The notes beneath the pieces are model-generated. The model saw only the letters and a program-made list of their open reading frames with translations, was not told where the DNA came from and did no database searches. The position numbers and the translations under genes are program-made. From Cepaea nemoralis (taxonomy: Eukaryota; Mollusca; Gastropoda; Stylommatophora; Helicidae), in NCBI GenBank assembly GCA_014155875.1, contig JACEFZ010025088.1, positions 62,001-126,000 of the forward strand: a stretch of 64,000 nucleotides of DNA, given 5' to 3'. Positions 40,542 to 52,787 of the stretch are shown here, in pieces. Every line of letters begins with the position of its first letter. Position 1 is the stretch's first letter.

Positions 40542-41345
40542 GAACCAACGTCTAAAGACTCTAAAATTATTTTGTGGTGTGAAAATTATCCATTATAGAA
40601 TGTGTGAAATAGAATTTTTTTTTCGAAAATGAACACCAAAATACTTTAAAAAGTACCATTTGTGGAGTTTGAGCCACAATTAAATGAAAACTAATTTAGA
40701 AATTGTGTAATTTTGTGAAAAGTGATAGCAAATGTTGATGAATTGGTTTAAATGAATATATGTACAAATATGTTGCACAGTTATCCAGCACACCATCGTA
40801 CATTTCATTTTGTGTGACACAGCCATCAATGTCAACATTAATCACATTTAAGAATATATTAGCTGCTAAACGGAATCTATAGAGCGTAGTCATACCAACC
40901 AGAATGAAAGTGAAGACAAGACGACAGTGACACTCATACGACGTTTCATCTTACAAATCATGACAAGCATTGATACTATCATATCATTCATCCATTAACA
41001 TCATTATCATTATCCAAATCACATTTGTTATTGATCAGCCACATGAAAAATGAACATGTATTTGTAGTATATACATATTTTCTAAAGTAATGATGCTCTA
41101 CTAAACAGAAGTGTCAGTTCTCCAATCAAGTCAATCATTTTGTGTAAGGAATTCAGCGGTAGAACATCCCAAGTGCCAAGTTTTTCCAACCGATTAGATG
41201 AGTATATTTTCGAATAATTTTGATACTGACCATTTTAACGATGCATCTTATTTTTCAGTGACAATGTAAATGAACTAACATATAATTGTACAACTATTGT
41301 GTGATACTGAAATATTATTATTGTGAAATAACATAAAATCATAAA
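40542..41345 (+). other. element 3 5' untranslated leader
   Basis: AT-rich noncoding leader, similar to the element 2 leader (25115-26027). No gene is seen. Confidence 0.75.
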
Positions 41346-43444
41346 ATGGCATCGTTAAATGACTGCATTCAGGCAGGCAAGGCACTAGGCCACACTGGAC
41401 AGGAGTTAGAGAAATGGGTTGATCAAAGATACAAAGAAGAATTAGCCCGACAAAAGGAAGAAACAGAGAGAAAACTGCTCTACAAAGAGAAGAAGCAGAG
41501 AGAAAAGCTGCTCTCGATAGAGATGAAAGGGCATTAGAAAGACAGCATCAAAAAGAATTGAAAGAAGTAGAGGAAGCCACCAAACAAAAGCAGATACAAG
41601 TAGAGTCAGAGACAAAGTTAAAGATGAAAGAGTTAGAGATAGAGTCAAACTTGCACATAGCCTCTAGTAAACAAAAGAGCCAAGAGGAGCAAAATAAATT
41701 CTCCAAATATAAAGGCCTTATCAAGCCATACAGCGTAGGCGATTCCATTACTGCATGGACGGAGAATATAGAGTTTCAACTTAAGACTCATAAAATACCT
41801 TTAACAGATTGGGCAATGATCTACATGAGAAATCTCAGTGGTGAGCCATTAAAAGTGATAGAATCAATACCTACAGAACTAAGGAGTGACTATCAATACA
41901 TACACGATAGAATCATGCAACATTTCTTACTTGACGCTCCGGGGTATCAGATTCAATACTCACAGTTAAGACCCAAACCTAGTGAAACCTTCTTAGATTA
42001 CGTCTCTAACGTGCAGAGTACATTTAATAAATGGACTAAGGCGGCAAAAGTGGGGAAAAACTTCGATAAACTGCAAGATCTAATGGTAATGGACAAGGTA
42101 ATATCCACTGTCCCGACCCCGTTTGCAAAGTTCCTCCAACAGGCAGACATAGAGTCCATTCAAGAGCTAGAAAAACGTGGATCTGCTTACTTTTCTGCAA
42201 ATCGTGATATCTTTAAAACCAACATCCATGAGACTGAGATCACGGCCTTCGTAAAAAACGAACCTAATAGATCGTATAGGCAAAAAGAGTATCATAGGAA
42301 AGACCAGCCCTATCAAAAACCTCCACGTTGTGGATATTGCAATTTACATCATCCCAGTTATTCTATGTGCGATAAAAACCCCGCATATCCATCTCATTTA
42401 GAAACAGTCATAAAGAAGCAAGAGAATAGAAGAAACTCGTTCAAACGTGCTATCAAATGTTATTTTTGTTCGAGCTATGGACACTATTCGGCAAAGTGTC
42501 TGGGCAGACAAAGGATGAAGGCAAACAATGCTATGCTCATCGATACGTCATCAGACGATGATAGTGTGATAGACTCTGAACTTGAGAATGTGCTACCAGA
42601 GAATGTGTGTGAAAGTGTTGCAGTAGTTACTGATATACTTGATTTCAATAAATGTGATACATGTAACAGGTTTCATGCGGATGGGAAATTAGAATGTGGT
42701 CACGTTATTCCATATTCCATCGAAGATACTAGCGCAGCTAATGCCTCCAGAGGTAAATTGAAGTTCTACGATGCACTGGTAAATAACCAACCATGCCATT
42801 GTTTACTGGACAGCGGGAGCACTTTACTTGGCCTGAGAAAAGAACTGGTGAAACCAGAAGATTACACGGGTGAATTTGTCAAATGCCGTACTTTCTCTGG
42901 AACAATAGAGAAATACCCACTGGCAAAAGCGCATATAAATACCCCGTTCCTTACCGGCACATTTACGTGCGCAATCCTGCAAGACCCTTGCACGGATCTT
43001 ATTTTAGGATGTCTAGACTCATTAAAGAAATGTACTAACGATGATATATTAGCCTGGAAGGAAACGAACCTGGCTAACGCTGTAACAAGGTCAGAAACGC
43101 AAACTCACTACACTGACCTGCAGAACGAGATGTTACAGCTGTTAACACCTTGCGGTGCTACTAACAATAATACTCGACAAGAATTTATCGAGGCACAACG
43201 CACCGATCAAACTATCGCACCTTATTTTAGATTGTTAGGTGAGCGAGCGAAAGTGACCAAAAATGCATCTTGGTATTTTAGAATACACAACGGAATTCTC
43301 ATGCGTTATTACACAAATAATAACCATGAAATTCAGCAAACGGTGTTACCTGTAACATACCGACAAACTGTGCTGAAAATCGCACATGAGTCACCGTTTG
43401 CTGGACATTTGGCCTATGACAAAACCAGAGCCAGAATTTTGTGA
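41346..43444 (+). pseudogene. element 3 Gag-protease and integrase N-terminus
   Basis: ATG 41346 begins MASLNDCIQAGK. A 1-bp deletion near 41475 shifts the frame, which is then open from before 41558 to 43444. It shows a coiled coil with a single ATKQKQIQVESE repeat, a capsid-like region, a first Cys-His cluster (CGYCNLHH) and a canonical CX2CX4HX4C knuckle (CYFCSSYGHYSAKC), a retropepsin with LLDSGST near 42810, and the first histidines of the integrase zinc domain (HESPFAGH). A TGA stop and a 1-bp deletion at 43441-43450 interrupt integrase. Protease and integrase are in the same frame as Gag, so a Gag-Pol fusion is likely. Confidence 0.9.
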
Positions 43445-46092
43445 CATTTTACTGGCCTAAATTCTGTTCTGATATAAAATTTTTCTGTCGTTCATGTACT
43501 ATTTGTCAACATCTTGTAAGAAAGGGTAAGCATGTGACGGCCGAAGTTCAACGGTCATTGTTGGCATCAAGACCATTTGAGTGTGTTAGCGGTCGATATT
43601 GTTGGACCCCTGAATCAGGTGTCGAACAAGGGAAACCGTTTCATACTGACGCTCGTGGATACATGTACCAGGTGGATCGAAGCAATTCCACTAAAATACA
43701 TCACCTCCAAAGATGTTGCAAATGTATTTTTGCACTTATTTTGTCGCTTTGGTTTTCCGCGAACGATTTATCGATCGGGGAACTCAGTTTATTTCGGCTG
43801 CGATGCAAGCCTTAACAAAATTGTTAGGAATACAGCAGCATTTCTGTACACCGTACCACCCAATGAGTAACGGCATCATAGAGAAAATTAACGGGGATCT
43901 GAAACACATGCTGGCAAAAATAACAGCCGAAAACCCAGCTGAATGGGATACGCTATTGCTAGCTGTGCTTTTTGCCCATCGAGAAATTCCGCACTCAAGT
44001 ACGGGTTTCTCACCTTTCGAACTAGTGTATGGGGCGAACCCTCGTGGACCCCTAGCAATATACCATCAGCTAATTACTAGCTTACCAGAAAATACAACAC
44101 CGGTAACACCATATGAGATGGTAACTGACACACGCGATAGAATCATGAAAGCGTGTGAAATAGCCAAAGCATCTTTGGAGAGGAAAGGACAAATGTACCG
44201 CGAGTATGCAAATAAAGGTGCTAAAACAATACACCTAGAACCGAATCAGAAAGTTCTACTGTTGCTACCAGACAAACGTAATTTGTTGCTAACATCTTGG
44301 CAAGGGCCATTCAACGTCGAACGTAAAATATCAGATGTCGACTATGAAATATCGATAAAGGGAAAATTAAAGATATTTCATATCAACATGCTGAAACCAT
44401 ATTTCTCACGACAGGAACTACCGACAGACGAACAAAATGCACCCACACCAGTCAATCGGACGACAGACGTACACAACGCAACTACACTAGGTAGGGCGAC
44501 ACACGACAGCGACATTGCAAACACACTTAGCCAGGTAACAACACACGCAGCTAATACCACAACAGTACTTAACCAGACAGATGACGACGGATTAGAATTA
44601 CCAGTCCCTACGGTAGACACGACTGGGACCATCGACAGCATACGGATAGAAACCAAACTTACGGACGAGCAACGACGACAGATGATAGATCTAGTGACAG
44701 AATACAAGGACATTTTCTCCGACATCCCAGGAAAGACAGACAGAATACAGCATTCCATCATTCTGACTGATACCACCCCTATCAAATGTCGACCTTATTC
44801 CATCCCTCTGAATTATAGGGCAAATCTCGACAAGGAAATACTATCTCTTGAGTCGAGTGGAATAATTCAAAGATCACAGTCAGAATATTCCTTTCCTATC
44901 GTTCTTGTCACTAAAAAGGACTCAACAATTCGCCTCTGTGTCGATTTTCGACGTTTAAACAGAGTGACAAAGATCGATGCTGAACCAATCCCAGCATGCG
45001 AAGATTTGATCCTGGATATGTCTACATCTCGTATATTTTCCAAACTTGACCTCACTCGAGGTTACTGGCAAGTTCCGATGGAAGAAAATTCAATTCCTTT
45101 GACAGCTTTTTCTACACCTCTAGGGCTATATGAGTGGCGCTTTCTCCCTTTTGGCCTTCGTAATGCTCCTGCCACTTTTGTACGTCTTACTAGGGATCTT
45201 CTCCACGGGGTGACCAATACTTCTACATACATAGATGACATATGTGTTCATACGGAAGACTGGACGTCACACCTACTGAAACTTCGACATGTCTTCGACA
45301 GGCTACGATTATTCGGTCTTACCGTCAAACCTACTAAGGTAGAGCTGGGCATGGAGGAAATTGACTTCCTAGGCCATACCATCTGCAGAGGCCAACTCAA
45401 AACAGACGAGAAAATAGTCACAAAGATTCTTAATTTGACTATGCCAACGACCAAGAAACAGGTCCGAAGTCTACTTTGTCTTGTAAACTATTATAGTAAA
45501 TTTATTCCCAATCTGGCGGAAATCACCAGTGTTTTTTTCAAATATTTTGAAAGCTTCGGCTAAATTAGATGTAAAAGATGCAAAGTTAATTGGCTCATTG
45601 TCAAAGTTGAAATATTTATTCAGTGTACCACCTATTTTACGTTTACCCAATCAAAATCTTACCTATTTTCTCCGCACAGACGCAAGTGCGATTGCCATAT
45701 CTGGTATATTGGGCCAGTTTTACGACGGGAAGTTCCACCCTGTGATGTTCGTAAGCCGTAAGCTCAGCCCTGCTGAATCGAGATACTCAGCTTCTGAATT
45801 GGAGGGCCTCAGCGTAATCTATTGTGTGAGAAAACTGCATAGGTTTCTGGCAGGTACAGAGTTTGTAATCCAATCCGACAACTCTCCCCTTGCAGTCATG
45901 CAGTCTGGTATCCCTCAAAACAACAGGATCTACAGATGGTCCTTAATATTGGCAAACTATGCCTTTACAATCCAACATTTGAAGGGATCATTGAACTCTT
46001 TGGCAGACATTTTAAGTAGACCTTCAAATATAGAGGTACCTGAAGTACAGGTGAAGGGCGAAGATTTATCACCAGAAACAGTGACACTGTAG
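43441..46092 (+). pseudogene. element 3 integrase-RT-RNase H
   Basis: The integrase zinc-domain cysteines (CRSCTICQ) come first, then the core with VDIVGP (first Asp at 43595), a second-Asp region broken by a frameshift at about 43770, and Glu at 43881 in SNGIIEKING. The C-terminal WQGPF is near 44300. A Thr-rich spacer leads to RT with GYWQVP and YIDDIC (45227-45241), then RNase H (DASA, ELEGL, SDNSP, LADILSRP) ending at 46092. Shifts occur near 43587 (+1), 43770 and 45535 (T run, +1). It has all catalytic segments but no intact frame, so it is inactive. Confidence 0.92.
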
Positions 46093-47124
46093 TTATGAAT
46101 GAAATCAGTGCCGTGTGTGATAAAAACTTACACTTTGAAGTGCGTTAATATCGCCAGTCGACTAAAATGTGCAAGAGAAACAGTGCCATTATGAGTAAAT
46201 GAACAGGCACATTAGTTATATTGCTACAGCGCTAACACGTAGATAAGCAATAAGTACATTAAAAGTGTTAGACGTGAACCTACAGAAACTAGTAGGGAAC
46301 TTTATATATACCACTATCCTGAAAGAAGAGCATATAAGACTGTGGTGAATTGAACGATGTTAATACACTAGTCTACAAGGAACAGTGCTCGAACATTACA
46401 CCGTACAGGAGGACGTTAGTGTAGTTATATATAATTGTGATATGTATAGTACATTGTTATTTTTAAACAGTGCGCATAACCTCATTGTGTATATTTATAA
46501 TTGTAATGCAAATGTTTCAATTAAATATATGACATTATTTATGTTAGTTTATAGGTACAAGTCACTAACATTTACTTAAAAACCTCATTTAGATTAATAC
46601 TAACGTTAGAAATGCAATTAATAGACATTACTTTATCACATCACCATGTAAACATAATCATTTATATATTAATTTCCTTAAAATATCATTTCTAAACTAA
46701 CCCAATCATTGCAAATTATTATCATTTCATTTACCAATAGTACTATAAGGTAACTAACCCACTTTGCTTAAATGTAGTTAATTAATTAGGTTATTTCCCT
46801 TAGGTTAATTTAGGACAGCACACGAAATCACTATAACTTAGTTAGAGTAGTTAGTTTCATATGATCGGTAACAAACCATCATCATAAACGTGTATAATAT
46901 TGTGTATAGATATGACGCGTGCAAAGACATAGCACAGTCATGTGGCGTGAACACTTGTACGATTCAGCCAAGTATTTATTGTAAATATGCAATGTTCATT
47001 GATGTATTATTATGAACCATATTTTAAAGACGAATGAATGTTTTAACATAAGTATGGTATGAAAGTATGGAACGAAAGATGTATAATAGGAGAGGAGTGA
47101 ATGAAGACAAAGTAAACATTGATT

Positions 47125-47214
<90 letters not shown>

Positions 47215-48103
47215 GCGGAATTTTTTTCTCCGCGCAAATCGTCTTATTATGACTTGTCTGTGTCAATCTGTGTAACCAATGTGTTGTTCAGTTTAAGTGT
47301 GTAACTGCTATACTTTAGAAATAGTAGTAGTAAATAGAGAAAGTACTTTGAGCATCTTAAAACGAAATTGTGGTCATAAATAAAAGTAACCGACATTTGT
47401 AGCCACAATAATCCGATTTACGGCGCTCGAAGTCATACATACATGTAGAATAGAAACACATACACATGTTAGCAAGTTAATTACATTGTAGTTTAATGAA
47501 TAACACGCAAACAAACAGGAAAACAAACACATAAAGGTTGCAGTCACTATTTATTTCAAAGAACGGTAACTCGAAACAGGGGACACGATAATTTCTTTAA
47601 AAACCTGAAGGTAACATTGAAAATATTTCTTCACAAACGGAAGTTTAAAGGTGAAGAGTAGAACATAGAGCATACGAGTTGGTACTGATATTATAGGGGA
47701 ACATGAACATTTATGCTCATGTGTTGTTCTCTTAACAGAGACAACTTGTTGCGGGTTGTCATATTGGGCAATTTGAGGACAGGTCGAGACATAAGTCAAC
47801 GGGTGAAAGTCAAAGGACATAGGGTCAAACGACGGAAGCCAGGACATAAGTCGGAAGACAACGGTTCCGGATCAATACAATTCCCAATAATATAATAGAG
47901 GTATATCCAACTATAATGATGTGATGCACTACTCAATTAGCCGAGTGAATCAATATAACAGTGTGAAAAGGCAGAGAAGAGAATTTGTTCTATCCCCAGA
48001 AGAGATACGTAAACTGATGAGATCTTTGACAAAATTGGACAGCCAATTTTTTGGTGACCAATACGTGTTACAGACAGGAGTTAAACGGTTGTAACACTAC
48101 ACG
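46093..48103 (+). other. element 3 3' noncoding region
   Basis: Two kilobases without a recognised gene, homologous to 18891-20870. It contains the (GA)n run and, just after it, the conserved AATTTTTTTCTCCGCGC block and CTTGTCTGTGTC (47217-47266). Confidence 0.75.
47127..47210 (+). repeat. (GA)n microsatellite in element 3 3' region
   Basis: A pure GA run of about 84 bp at the position of the element 2 run (19768-19848, opposite strand). Confidence 0.95.
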
Positions 48104-48118
48104 CAGAGGAGAGGAGTG
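48104..48118 (+). promoter_or_regulatory. element 3 polypurine tract
   Basis: CAGAGGAGAGGAGTG directly precedes the 3' LTR. Confidence 0.8.
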
Positions 48119-48727
48119 TGTCAAAGATCCACACAGGATCTTAAAGAGTTAAGACAGAGCTATACAGAGAACACCAGACAGGAGAGACACAGTCACTATA
48201 TTTAGCTTGACGACAGGACACACTCGTGTCAACTAATAGGTTATTGAGTGCTGATGAGCTAGGGTTTCCCAAGAGTATAGGGAACTCGCTTCTCGACAAG
48301 TAACTGGAGAATACCAGTTACTTGAGTTAACTAACCAAGCGTGCTGGGACTCTACGCACGCAAACTCGCCAGCGCACGCACGACTGAATGTCCGTGGTTC
48401 AACACGCAACTACCAGCGTGCGGCAGACTGGGACAAGGGACTGATAGAGAGCAGACGTGTTCGCTAGGAACCTTATATAGTTTATCAGCAATAGTGTTGG
48501 CTAGGCTTTAGATTCCAATTAGTTAATAGTATCATTGTGTTCACCTCTTACATGCATCTGTGAAACATACCATGTTGTTAATTATCCATGATGTATTCCG
48601 CTCGCAGAGCTTGTGTGTAAATAGCTCTAAATAAAATGTATCCTTTTGTAAACCACACAAGTTATTGATTCGTGTCTTGCAAAAGTAGGGAGTCCTGAAA
48701 TTACCTGCCGCAAGTAGGTTGTTGACA
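48119..48727 (+). repeat. element 3 3' LTR
   Basis: Matches 39901-40510 at about 98.8% by eye. The CAGGC duplication and the interrupted gag of element 4 follow. Confidence 0.94.
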
Positions 48728-50824
48728 CAGGCGGGTAAAGACCTAGGATTTACTGGAGATAAACTAGAGCAATGGGCAAGTAATAAATATAGAGAACACA
48801 CAGACAGAAAAGCTGCAATAGATAAAGAATTAAAAGATGCTGAAAGAGATGAACGAGCACAGGAACGTCAGCATCAGAAAGATCTTGCTGAACTAGCTGA
48901 GACCACAAAATTAAAATAAATAGCTGACGCCACCAAAATAAAAGAACTGGCGGAGGCCACTAAATTAAAAGAAATAGAACTGGCAGAGGCCACCAAATTA
49001 AAACAACTAGAAATTGAGTCACAGACACAGATGAAGTTAAAGGAAATGGAGATTGAATCTCATGCACAGATTGCTACCACCAAGTTGAGAAGTAAAGAGG
49101 AGGAAATCAAATGTAATAAGTACAAAGGGCTTATCAAACCACAATGCCAAGGAGATTCCATATCTGCATGGACTGAAAACGTAGAGTTCCAATGTAAAAT
49201 CCAAGATGTACCATTAGAACATTGGGCGGTGGTCTATATGAAGAACGTGTCAGGGGAGCCTTTAAAAGTGATAGAATCTATCCCCCAAGAGCTCAGAAAT
49301 AATTATGACTACATTAAACAACGCATTATGCAACATTTCTTATTAGACGCCCCAGGTTATCAAATACAATACTCCAAACTAAAACCCAAACCAACAGAAA
49401 CATTCATTGATTACCTTTCGAATGTACAAAGTGTATTTAGCAGATGGCTAGCGACAGCAAAGGTAGAGAAAAATTATGATAAACTTAAAAATCTAATGAT
49501 AATAGACAAAGTCATCTCCACTTTACCATCTCCCTTTGCAAAGTTCTTACAGCAAGCCGATATTGAGTCAATAGAACAGTTAGAAAAACGGGGGTCCGCA
49601 TATTTTTCTTCCAATCGTGACATCTTTAAAACACCTGTTGAAGAATCTGAAATTGTATCATTTGTTAGTAGTAAGCCTCAAAAACCATTTCAGAGGAGGG
49701 ACAAACCTAAATCTAAGCCACCTCAATGTCCATATTGTCGTTTATTTCACGAATAATACTCGATGTGCGACCAGAACCCGGGATATCCGTCTCAGTTAGA
49801 GATGATGATAAAGAAGCAAGAGAACAAGAGAAACACGTATAGACGTGCAGTCAAATGCTTCTTTTGCCGTTCGTACGGACATTATAGCTCTAAATGTCTT
49901 GGACGTAAGAAGTTGAGAACCAGCAATGCTGTACTTGTTGATACATCTTCTGAGAGTGAAAGTGAGCATGAGAGTGAAAGTGAGGAAGTTATACAATATA
50001 CTGATAATGTTGTAGTAGCTATTGATGTGTTAAACTTTAATAATTGTGATATTTGCCATCAATTTCACGAAGACGGTGCGCTGAAATGTGGGCACACAGT
50101 TCCATGCTCTACAGAGAGTGCTAACGCAGTCACAGCCTCCAGAGGCAAACTAGTGTTTTATGACGGGATGGTGAACAACAAACATTGTCAATGTTTACTA
50201 GACAGCGGCAGTACCCTTATTGGCTTGAGAAAGGAATTGGCCAAGCCAGAGGATTATACGAGCAGGTCAGTAGAGTGCTGTGCATTCTCGGGTACAATAG
50301 AAAGATCCCCGTTAGCAAAAGCCCGTATAGACACTCCATTCCTATCCGGCACATATACGTGCGCCATTCTAGAGAATCCTTGTACGGACTTGATACTAGG
50401 ATGCTTGCCACAGTTGAAAAACTGTACCGCAGAACAAATATTAGCCTGGAGAGAAACCTATAAGGCTAATGCGGTAAAAAGATCTGAAACAAATAAACAG
50501 CAAGATAACGTGCATGTAAAAAAGGTACACCCTAAAATACTAAATGGTACAAGAAACAACGCCACGAAACAAACTTGCATACAGGCGCAACGCGTCTGTA
50601 CAGTCATCTCATCGTGTGAAAAACGTATAAACCCAAACATGACAGAACACCCGTCATGTGATTTTCAGATATACAAAGATAGTCTCTTAACGAATGACAA
50701 GAGAGACAACCACAAACATCAACAAACATTACCACCAGTCGAAGAGCAACAGATACATTCGTTCTGTGCTAATCAAGCAAGGTATAACTATACCAGAGCC
50801 AGAACATTAGCTGATTTTGACTGA
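48728..50824 (+). pseudogene. element 4 Gag-protease and integrase N-terminal remnant
   Basis: Gag resumes after element 3 with AGKDLGFTGDKLEQW. The coiled coil holds several 11-12-residue ATKLKE-type repeats. In-frame stops lie at 48917-48919 and 49754-49756. A capsid-like region, a degenerate Cys-His cluster, a CX2CX4HX4C knuckle (CFFCRSYGHYSSKC), and a retropepsin with LLDSGST (near 50198) follow. An integrase start (YTRARTLADF) ends at a stop at 50822. The frame is otherwise continuous, so damage is light apart from the missing pol core. Confidence 0.88.
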
Positions 50825-50851
50825 CAAAAATTTATTAGAGATATCAATTAT

Positions 50852-52266
50852 ATGTCTCCATCATGTAGCTTATTTTACAACTCAAAAAAGAAATCTAACC
50901 ACTTGACAGCAGATGACCAATCAACAACATTGGTCGCTAAACAAGAACACGAGACAAAAGACAAACAGAATGCAACCACATCAATTCATCAAACAGAAGA
51001 CCAACATAATGCAACTACACCCAGTCATCATACAGGAGACAAACATAATACACCCACACCAGACAGTAGTCACACAGAAAACGAACACAACGCACCTGCA
51101 CCGTCCAATCAAACAGAAAACGCATTCAGTGCTACCACAATACGGAATCAAAGACAATACAACAATATAGAACAAACAGAACCAACAATAGAAGTGACAA
51201 CAACAAGAGACAGCATACAAAGAAAACCGAAACTTACGAACAAAATAGATATACATACAACTGACTGGACAAAACACTTGCAAAAACTTAGACAAGTCTT
51301 CGAAAGGATAAAAGTATTTGGACTTACAGTAAAGCCCACCAAAGTTGAATTGGGCTTGGAGGCAATAGACTTCTTAGGCCATACTATATCAAAAGGCCAT
51401 TTAGAAACAGACAGCAAAATTGTGACAAAAATTCTAAGTCTCACGATACCAGTCACCAAGAAACAAGTCAGGAGTTTGCTTGGATTGGTGAATTATTATA
51501 ACAAATTCATTCCCAATCTGGCGGATATTACGAGTGTCTTTTCTAATTTATTGAAAAAGACTGTATAGATCGATGTGAAAGATGTCACTCTAATTGATGG
51601 TTTATCAAAGCTTAAATTTTTGTTTAGCAATGTCCCAATACTCCGCTTGCCTAACCCGCACTTACAATACTTTCTTAGAACTGATGCCAGCACAGTCTCG
51701 ATCGCAGGCGTCCTAGGCCGGAAGTACAACGACATCCTCCACCCAATAATGTACGTAAGTCGTAAAATTACTCCTACTGAGGCCAAATACGGAGTTTCGG
51801 AATTGGAAGCACTATCGATTGTGTATTGTGTCCATAAACTTCACCGATTCTTGGCAGGGAACACTTTGTCATAGAGACTGACAACTCACCTCTCACTGTC
51901 ATGGAAACATCTGTCCACAAAAACAACAGAATATACAGGTGGTCCCTGGTACTTCAAAACTATTCATTTACTGTCAGAAACATCAGTGGCAAGAGTAACT
52001 TAATAGCCTACGTTTTAAGTAGGCCAACAAACTTTAATGTGCCTGAACTACCAACAGAAGTCGACACAGCTTCGTCAGTAACTATATTACCAATAGAAGT
52101 CAACACAGCTTCGTCAGTATCTATATTACCAGAAGTCGACACAACTCTACCAGTGACGACATTACCAGAAGTCGACAAAACGGTATCAGTGACTATGTTA
52201 ACAGAAGTCGACACAACTCCTTCTGTGACAATATCACCAAACGTCGAGCACACAGAGGTGACATAG
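50852..52266 (+). pseudogene. element 4 spacer, truncated RT and RNase H
   Basis: A Thr/His-rich spacer with repeated HQTEDQHNATTP-like units (50913-51170) is followed directly by the end of the RT palm (a degenerate DDIxIHTxDW), the FGLTVKPTKVELG and FLGHTI motifs, and the RT connection. A stop at 51566 precedes RNase H (DAST near 51684, ELEAL). A 1-bp shift near 51865 and an altered ETDNSP follow, then LSRPTN and a C-terminal tail of valine/threonine repeats. The integrase core and C-terminus and the RT fingers and palm are deleted, so it is inactive. Confidence 0.85.
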
Positions 52267-52787
52267 AACATTCATGGTACCACTATTTACATTGAGTCCG
52301 TGAATGGTAACCCAACATATTATATCATAAGAGATTACAGCAACATCACATGGAACATTGAACTATGTATATAAATTTTGTGGAATATATTCCAAAAGGA
52401 AAGAGCGAGACATCTTCAGTGCGCCTAGTGTAATTTAGTTAGTTATTGTTATAAATATGAATGTGTATATTTTTATGTATATAAATATAAATGTATGTAA
52501 TTACCATGTATTATATAGAATTTTATCACAGTTGCATAAAGGAGAATAGTTTTCATAGATGTGGTTAGTTTAATATAGGTAAAAGCGGAACCGAGATGGT
52601 GTACATAGGTGAAAGAAACACGACAACTTTAGTTTATAGATTAAATACACTTTTCCCATTTCCCAACTAAATATACTTAGAAACTACCTTTTAAATAAGG
52701 TAATTGAGATTTAGTACATCTTAGCGTTCCATACATTAGTTTAGTATAATTAGAACATTCTAGTTAGTAATGTAAATTAGTTATAAA
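52267..52787 (+). other. element 4 3' noncoding region, first part
   Basis: AT-rich sequence without genes, interrupted by LINE-E1. Confidence 0.6.

Larger units (their letters stand above)
39901..48727 (+). mobile_element. element 3: Gmr1-like Ty3/Gypsy element nested in element 4
   Basis: An 8827-bp element with 610- and 609-bp LTRs, TGTCA...TGACA ends and a perfect 5-bp target duplication CAGGC (39896-39900 and 48728-48732). It keeps all domains in the order Gag, protease, integrase, RT, RNase H, including the integrase core, but with at least five frameshifts and one stop. LTRs differ by about seven substitutions and one indel by eye. It is the most complete reference for elements 2 and 4. 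Confidence 0.95.
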
